Below, piece by piece: positions 58,423-64,000 of a stretch of DNA of 64,000 nt (its first letter is position 1; the number at the start of each line of letters is the position of its first letter). The notes beneath the pieces are model-generated. The model was not told where the DNA came from and did no database searches. It saw nothing but the letters and a program-made list of their open reading frames with translations. Source of the DNA: Hypoxylon rubiginosum. Its lineage: Eukaryota > Ascomycota > Sordariomycetes > Xylariales > Hypoxylaceae. The DNA lies in assembly GCA_902806565.1 (NCBI GenBank), contig CADCXA010000056.1:868001-932000 (forward strand). Reading direction: 5' to 3'. The translations under genes and the position numbers were made by a program.

Positions 58423-58660
58423 AAGGGGCACATAGTCGAAGGACGACACCCCGCTATCACTTTACCACTGCTACTTATTACTGGATATATCAGATCAGAA
58501 ACTTTTCTCGTTATTGGCTATATTCCCCTCCCAAGTCGAACTTGGAGGGTAGAGAAAGAGAAAGAAGAAAAAAAGCTCTCTCCTCTTCAGGCAGATAAAA
58601 GCCGGTAGCCAACGCATCCCCGCAACATCATCACCGTGCTTGAACTGATCTCCCTGACCA

Positions 58661-58700
58661 GTTCCTACCAGTTCCTACCAGTTCCTACCAGTTCTTACCA
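58661..58700. repeat. 10-bp tandem repeat GTTCCTACCA, 4 copies
   Basis: Three perfect copies and one with a single change (GTTCTTACCA). Confidence 0.95.
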
Positions 58701-59026
58701 GTTTGTTTCTTGCATTCGACCGGCGGTCACTTGATCATATTCTGAGCTGGCCAGCTCACACAATTTGCCTCTTCCCGACTGAGGGGTTCACGAACGTGCA
58801 AGTGTGGAACGTCGGCAACATTCCTGCTTGTAAAAGGGGGGGAACCTGAAGGGGAAACCTGAACCTCGTACCTCGTGGCTCGTGGCTGGCTGCTTGGCTG
58901 CTTGCTCAAGGGTCCCTCGGTCCTAGTGGCCCAATTTCACCGCCGGTTCCCTGTTCTGCAGCCCAACCCGACGAGACGCAAACCCGTAACTAGTAACGAG
59001 TAACGATACAACCTTTCCACCTTTCC

Positions 59027-59061
59027 ACCTTGCATCTTGCACCTTGCACCTTGCACCTTGC
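59027..59061. repeat. 7-bp tandem repeat ACCTTGC, 5 units
   Basis: Five units, the second being ATCTTGC, followed by a partial unit. Confidence 0.9.
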
Positions 59062-59645
59062 ACCTCGTCACTTTTGTATGGCTTCTACCCCACGGTAGGA
59101 CCCTTATCGTCGCCCGTCTATCCTCTTTACCGGGGTATCGCTTCTTGGTACGTATGCAGCTTTACTTAGTGCTCTTAATTATCTCGTGCGGCACCAGTCG
59201 GCCTTCGAATCTCCGTAGTTCATGTCATAGTTTTATTTTATAAAATTCCCTACACTCCCAAACACCATCGATGGCTTACATATTTGTCGCAGGTAGACCC
59301 ATCTTTTATCACACGATTCCGATTTAAAAAATAAAAAAAAGAAGAAAAAGGGTACGAAGACGAACAGACAACCACCAGTTCAATCTTTCCGCCCCCAACG
59401 GCGAATTTCTTACGTTCCTACGAAAACCTGGTCGACTTACCACATCTAATTATAAGCCGGACATAACGCACCATCCATTTCCACTCTCGCCTCTGTGGAT
59501 TTCCAGTTTGTCATCCTATTTTATTCTCTCATCCCGAGGCTCCCATTTATCGGCTTGAGACAAAAAGTTTTTCATTCGATCGTGGCGGCTGTCCACCAGC
59601 AGAGGGATCATAGTGCGCCATTTATAACCAAGTCAATCCAACACC

Positions 59646-62630
59646 ATGTCTGAGCCTCGATACCGGTACTCGGGTCGTAGGTCGCCTACTTTCAACCCCG
59701 CGCGGGCGTCGATGCCTGTGAGCGTTGGGTACAACTCTCCCTATGGCGGGGATGTTCATGCGGTCCAGACCGCTCGTTATGATACCGCTGCGCCGCGAAG
59801 AGGCACTGACCACAAGGCTCCCGCAAATCCGACAACTACTGTCACCACCTATAACGTCACGAAAGACCCCGCGCCACGAACCTCCAACACCGCACGGCGT
59901 CGCTCGTCGACGGTGGACTCGGGCGCCGTAAAGCCCATCATCGTCACTACGAACCACGCCAGCCAGCCTCATAGATCTTCTACACATACATCATCCGGTG
60001 CTCGCAACATTAGTCCGTCGCGCGATCCCTACCGATCTAGCGACGAGACCTATTATACGCAACCGGCCTCGTCGATTCCTTCGCGAGGACAGAACCGCCA
60101 CAGTCACGGTTATAGCCAGAGCGCAACATTAAGCAATGACGAGTTTCATCGATTGAGGGAACGGGTTGGCGACGACAGGCTTCGACCACCTACTCATACG
60201 ACAACTGATTACTACCGCTACTCGCTCCCCCATGCCAACTATACCGTTCCATCGCACGATCTCAGCTCGGCGGTTGACGATTACGAAAACGAAGGCTACG
60301 AGTATACAAAGCCTAGCGATCTGGCTAGGTACGATCTAGCCCACGATCGCCAGCCACGAAGCCGCCGGCGAGACAGCATTGACCAGGAACGCACTTACTA
60401 TCAGCGGCCTACCGTAAATGTCGTAAGCAACGATGCAGGAGGCCGGTACGATGCTCGTAACCGCGGTCCGCCACCTACATCTTCCGCGCTTGATCGTTAC
60501 AACAGGACCGCTACGGCAGGCATCTATGACCGTCCTACTGTTACTATGCCCGCCCTGCCGGCTGTACCTGCTGCACCGCCGCCGATCGATCCTCTACGTC
60601 GGATCGAAGCACCAAGGGACACAACCGCGAGAGATGTGCCGGCGAGGGACTCTTTGGCAAGAGACACATCAATCGAGCACAGGAGTGCCCGACCACGACC
60701 CGTGTCATTGTACCAAGAAACGCCAGCGCGCGTAACACATCATGACGACCTGTATCGCTCTAAGGATGACGAGCGTGTGCATCGCCGTCGAGATCGTGAA
60801 GACGACTATCGTGACGATGACGTAACCGCTCGCGGCTTTGGTATTCGTACAAACTCGCTGAACGTAGAACAGCCAGACCGTCCAGCGAGGTCGGTGGACC
60901 GCCGCGATTATGATGACCGTCGCGCGAAAAGAGAGGTGGTAACAGAGCGCGAACCACGACGTCGTTCTGACGAATCAATTGACTACACCCGCGCCCAAGA
61001 GTCTCGGAAGCCAGCCGACGACACTATTAGTCGTGTCGAGTCAAGCCGAGACTCGAAGGATGGGATCAGTCGGAAGAACAGCGTAGGTGGCCGAGCTCGC
61101 GACAAGGTCGCTACCGGACTAGGTATCGCTGCCGCAGCAATGGGTCTCGCACCCGCTCTCACTTCCAAGGACACTTCCAAGGATGATGACCGCAAGGGTT
61201 CACCGCGGCGAAGAGAAACCGAAGAAGACAAAGAAGCGGGAAGCTCTCGCCCTGCGGACAGATACAAGCCTAGGGAAAAGGAGTACGTATCAGAACGCAA
61301 GCCCTCTGCCAGGGAAGAGGACGTCATCGTGGAGCCACGCCGAGAACCTCGCAGAGAGCGGGCCGAGTCGTCGTCAGCCACTAGGGACCGCGAGCTTGAG
61401 AGGGAGCGTGTCCGTGAACGTGCTCATGAGCGGGAGCGGGAGAGGGAACGAGACGAGAGGGAAGCTGAGAAGGGAAGAGAGCGTGAAAGAGAACGGGAGA
61501 GGGAACGGGAGAGAGAGCGTGAAAGAGATCGCGACTTAGAGTTGCGGGAACGCGAGAAGGAACGAGATCGCGAGCGCAACAGGCGAGATGCCGAACCCAA
61601 AGTCAACGGATCAGCCGTAGTAGATACGAGAGACAACTCGCCTTACTCTGACGGCGGCTCCGCGGCCCCGCCACGGCGAAGACAACACAACTCTTCGGCT
61701 TTCGACCCTACAGACACCAAAGACCTGATGAGCCTCAAGGCAGAGCTGGCTGCTAAGGGAGACCAAGAGAAGCCCAAAGACAAACCATCCAGAGACCATA
61801 CACCAGAGAAGCAGACCGTAGCCTCCATTTCCCCTGAGCGCCAACCTACCGAATCGCGTGATGATTCCCGCGGCCGTGAAGTGGCTATCGCGCAGAAGGA
61901 AGAGAAGCAAGTTCGCGTCGTGTCGCCTCCGCGGGACAAGAACGACGAGAAACCCATCAAGGGCATCTTGAAGCCGCCTCGCGTCAAGTTCCCAGAGGAA
62001 GAAAATCCCATCCGAGAAGGTGTCGCGCCGCACAAGGATGACAAGACCAAGAAGGATGTCCCGGCCGGTGCTCGATGGACTAAGATCAACCGAAAGCTAA
62101 TTAATCCTGCCGCCCTGGAGATCGGCAAGGAGCGCTTTGAAGTCCGTGATGACTTCGTCATCGTCCTTCGTGTCTTGAGCAAGGAGGAAATCCAAGCCTA
62201 CGCCACCGCCACCGCACAAATAAGAGGTATGCTCCATAAGCCTAGTCAAATTTCTATATATGTTGAACCAGTCGCTAACCAGATATCAGAAAAAAAACGA
62301 AAGGAATATGAGCAGGAGTTGAAGGGCGAGCGTGAGCCCGACCAGGATCGTGATCGCTCGGACGAGGAGAAGCGAACCCGCCGGCACCGCCGCAACCGCG
62401 ATGACGACTACGAGTACCGGCGGGACCGCGACCGGGACGATGACCGGGAGAGAGACCGCGACCGTCATCGCCGGCACCGGCGCGGGTCGGACTCGGATGA
62501 CGAGGGCCGTGAGCGCCGTGCTATCGAATTCGATACTAGTAGCACTAGCCGTCACGAACCCCGGTCTCATCGCTCCCATCGTGATCGAGACTACGAGTCG
62601 ACTACGGTCAACTCGGATGACAGGCGCTAA
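59646..62630 (+). CDS. Large disordered protein with C-terminal DUF8035-type domain
   Basis: A 973-residue protein from exons 59646-62226 and 62290-62630. The 63-bp intron (GTATGC donor, GCTAACC branch, ATCAG acceptor) is stop-free and in frame, so unspliced sequence would read as 994 residues. Most of the protein is disordered and rich in Arg, Asp, Ser, Tyr and Pro. A dense Arg/Glu tract of RERERE type is encoded at about 61380-61580 and may form a charged single helix. The only globular-looking part is near residues 800-880: PAGARWTKINRKLINPAALE and then DDFVIVLRVLSKEEI. It matches the domain I recall as DUF8035 in Pezizomycotina. A second basic/acidic tail of RDRDRDD type follows. Function is unknown. 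The charged composition suggests RNA or chromatin association, which is inference only. Confidence 0.85.
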   Translation: MSEPRYRYSGRRSPTFNPARASMPVSVGYNSPYGGDVHAVQTARYDTAAPRRGTDHKAPANPTTTVTTYNVTKDPAPRTSNTARRRSSTVDSGAVKPIIVTTNHASQPHRSSTHTSSGARNISPSRDPYRSSDETYYTQPASSIPSRGQNRHSHGYSQSATLSNDEFHRLRERVGDDRLRPPTHTTTDYYRYSLPHANYTVPSHDLSSAVDDYENEGYEYTKPSDLARYDLAHDRQPRSRRRDSIDQERTYYQRPTVNVVSNDAGGRYDARNRGPPPTSSALDRYNRTATAGIYDRPTVTMPALPAVPAAPPPIDPLRRIEAPRDTTARDVPARDSLARDTSIEHRSARPRPVSLYQETPARVTHHDDLYRSKDDERVHRRRDREDDYRDDDVTARGFGIRTNSLNVEQPDRPARSVDRRDYDDRRAKREVVTEREPRRRSDESIDYTRAQESRKPADDTISRVESSRDSKDGISRKNSVGGRARDKVATGLGIAAAAMGLAPALTSKDTSKDDDRKGSPRRRETEEDKEAGSSRPADRYKPREKEYVSERKPSAREEDVIVEPRREPRRERAESSSATRDRELERERVRERAHERERERERDEREAEKGRERERERERERERERERDRDLELREREKERDRERNRRDAEPKVNGSAVVDTRDNSPYSDGGSAAPPRRRQHNSSAFDPTDTKDLMSLKAELAAKGDQEKPKDKPSRDHTPEKQTVASISPERQPTESRDDSRGREVAIAQKEEKQVRVVSPPRDKNDEKPIKGILKPPRVKFPEEENPIREGVAPHKDDKTKKDVPAGARWTKINRKLINPAALEIGKERFEVRDDFVIVLRVLSKEEIQAYATATAQIRGMLHKPSQISIYVEPVANQISEKKRKEYEQELKGEREPDQDRDRSDEEKRTRRHRRNRDDDYEYRRDRDRDDDRERDRDRHRRHRRGSDSDDEGRERRAIEFDTSSTSRHEPRSHRSHRDRDYESTTVNSDDRR

Positions 62631-64000
62631 GCTGTTACCCACCAAAACTATTTAACTAGGCGCTTACCCTACGATTTGGATATATGATTTTACGATATAC
62701 ATGATTTACATGATTTACACACGTCCATTCTTTTTCTGCATATACGTCATTCAGCGAAAAGCCTATCTGTCTTATCTGTTCGACTTGGATCGGATCTAAA
62801 CCATGTGGGGAGGGAATATAGAGAACCAAGATACCAGGGATGATGATGTAGGATGGGTGGGATTGTATATGGGGGAGAAGAGAGAAGAAGAGCACGGAGA
62901 TCTGCTGGGAAGAATGCCGTTTGTTCTCTTGATACATATAACCCTACCCTATGCCTTTTCAGAATCCCCCCTTTTTCTCTGTTTGAGTACGCGTGTCTGG
63001 GCTTGGGACGTGTTTGTCAGGTGAAGGAAATATCATGGGGTCTCTCACGAGACGGGATATCGGGGCTTATGGGATTTTGTTTTGCTAGATGTCTACTGTG
63101 TTGTTGTTGTTATGTAGAGTCGGTCGCTTTTCTCTTCTTTCTATGGGTTTTCTACTCATTTTTTTTTATTTCTGTTGTCACCGTCGTCGTCGTCGTCGTC
63201 GTCGTCTTTTTAAAAATTCATCCAAAAATCTGATACCCAAAGTTTTTACGAAAGAACCCGAGAGAGAAAGAAAAGAGTTGGGATACCAAAACGTCAACCT
63301 CTTTTTTTCATAGATATACCCCGTAGATTTTTTTTTTCATTCTCTTCTTCGTTTCTATCCGAGTCTTACCTAGGTACCCAAGACTAATGTCGCTGCCGGT
63401 CGTCTGGCTTCCTGCTTTAACGTAAATGATATGTGACTTCTTACCAACCTTGCCTACCTCTCCCCCGTCTGTGCCGTTTGGAGTGTAGCACGAATAACTT
63501 CTAGTATCTACTCGGACAAATTGTACCCCCCTTTTTTATACCCACCCATTTACACTGTAGGTAGGTAGGTCCTCGTACAGAAAAAACGCACGTACCCGTT
63601 CCCGCTTCGTACCGTTTTTTTTTCATTCCTTCCTTCCCCTCCCTTCCCGTCATATTCTCCCACCCCCGTCGCCGCCGCGTCGGCCCGCCCGTGGGAAAGG
63701 GTATGCACGTAGCCACTTTCACTGCCTCGTGTCTTTCCCTTTTTCCCAAGGACCGGTTTGGGTAAGTACGTGTCAATGTCAACCGTTGGGGCTTGTGTGT
63801 ATTATGTATGTATCTAGAGCTGATGTGGCGAAAGGTACTTACATGTAGGTAGGTAGGTAAGGTACCTAGCTAGAGATGCGGTGGTACCTACCTACTGTAT
63901 AGTCCTTGACGGTGGCGGTTATGAAGTGAGACAAAGTTAAATAAAATGGCGTTTGTTAATAAGAGAAAATTACCTTATGATCATACGATGAAAAGGGGGG
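62631..64000. other. 3' flank and right edge
   Basis: The 3' region of the preceding gene. It contains a CGT microsatellite (63182-63206), poly-T runs, a TACCTAGGTA site (63367-63376) and clustered TAGGTAGGTA/GGTACCTA motifs near 63840-63897. No gene is supportable before the window ends. Confidence 0.6.
63182..63206. repeat. CGT trinucleotide repeat
   Basis: About eight perfect CGT units in a non-coding stretch. Confidence 0.95.

Larger units (their letters stand above)
52258..59645. other. Gene-free stretch, 7.4 kb
   Basis: The 3' region of the bleomycin hydrolase gene, then a long interval without a supportable gene. From about 57600 onward the plus strand becomes pyrimidine-rich with many short tandem repeats (57222-57277, 57712-57768, 58383-58422, 58661-58700, 59027-59061), as expected for a promoter and long leader of the gene starting at 59646. 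ACCTAGGTA occurs at about 56975-56983. Confidence 0.55.

Overview
The window comes from a filamentous ascomycete (Pezizomycotina, probably Sordariomycetes). The firmest evidence is a hex1 gene, which encodes the Woronin-body protein found only in Pezizomycotina. Other support comes from short spliceosomal introns (46-85 bp) with GTRNGT donors and CTAAC/CTRAC branch sites, an RfeG-type regulator, a fungal Pfa5 palmitoyltransferase and a DUF8035-type protein. I see no rRNA, tRNA, CRISPR array or intact transposon. All gene models below were spliced by hand, and their reading phase closes at every junction.

There are thirteen supported protein genes. The left part holds rfeG (8.06-9.40 kb, minus), DNA polymerase eta (12.93-14.97, minus), a 65-residue Cys-rich protein whose start codon is interrupted by an intron (18.90-19.14, plus), Pfa5 (20.26-21.68, minus), a thaumatin-like secreted protein (22.70-24.04, minus) and an Hsp70-like ATPase with a Pro-rich head (25.42-27.89, minus). 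The centre holds a divergent amidoligase-like protein (32.59-34.71, plus). It converges on rqc2/tae2 (35.24-38.52, minus), which is followed by a multi-pass membrane protein (38.82-40.89, minus) and a ten-exon GH43-CBM35 secreted glycosidase containing a GC-AG intron (41.28-43.18, minus). The right part holds hex1 (49.13-49.78, plus, with a long in-frame upstream extension from 48.03), bleomycin hydrolase (50.63-52.26, plus) and a 973-residue DUF8035-type disordered protein (59.65-62.63, plus).

The genes do not form an operon or an evident biosynthetic cluster. They are mostly housekeeping (translesion synthesis, ribosome quality control, protein lipidation, septal-pore plugging, peptide turnover) mixed with secreted or accessory proteins. 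Gene density is low. Long gene-free stretches (1-8.06, 9.4-12.9, 15.0-18.9, 27.9-32.6, 43.2-48.0 and 52.3-59.6 kb) carry short tandem repeats, a recurrent palindrome TACCTAGGTA, and a few coding-looking relics.

The most interesting items are the start codon split by an intron, the amidoligase relative that has lost its HVHV signature, the Pfa5 with a Cys-to-Ser change at a zinc ligand, the long start-less extension of hex1 together with its SNL peroxisomal signal, and the GC-AG intron in the GH43 gene. No multi-gene system new to science is evident.
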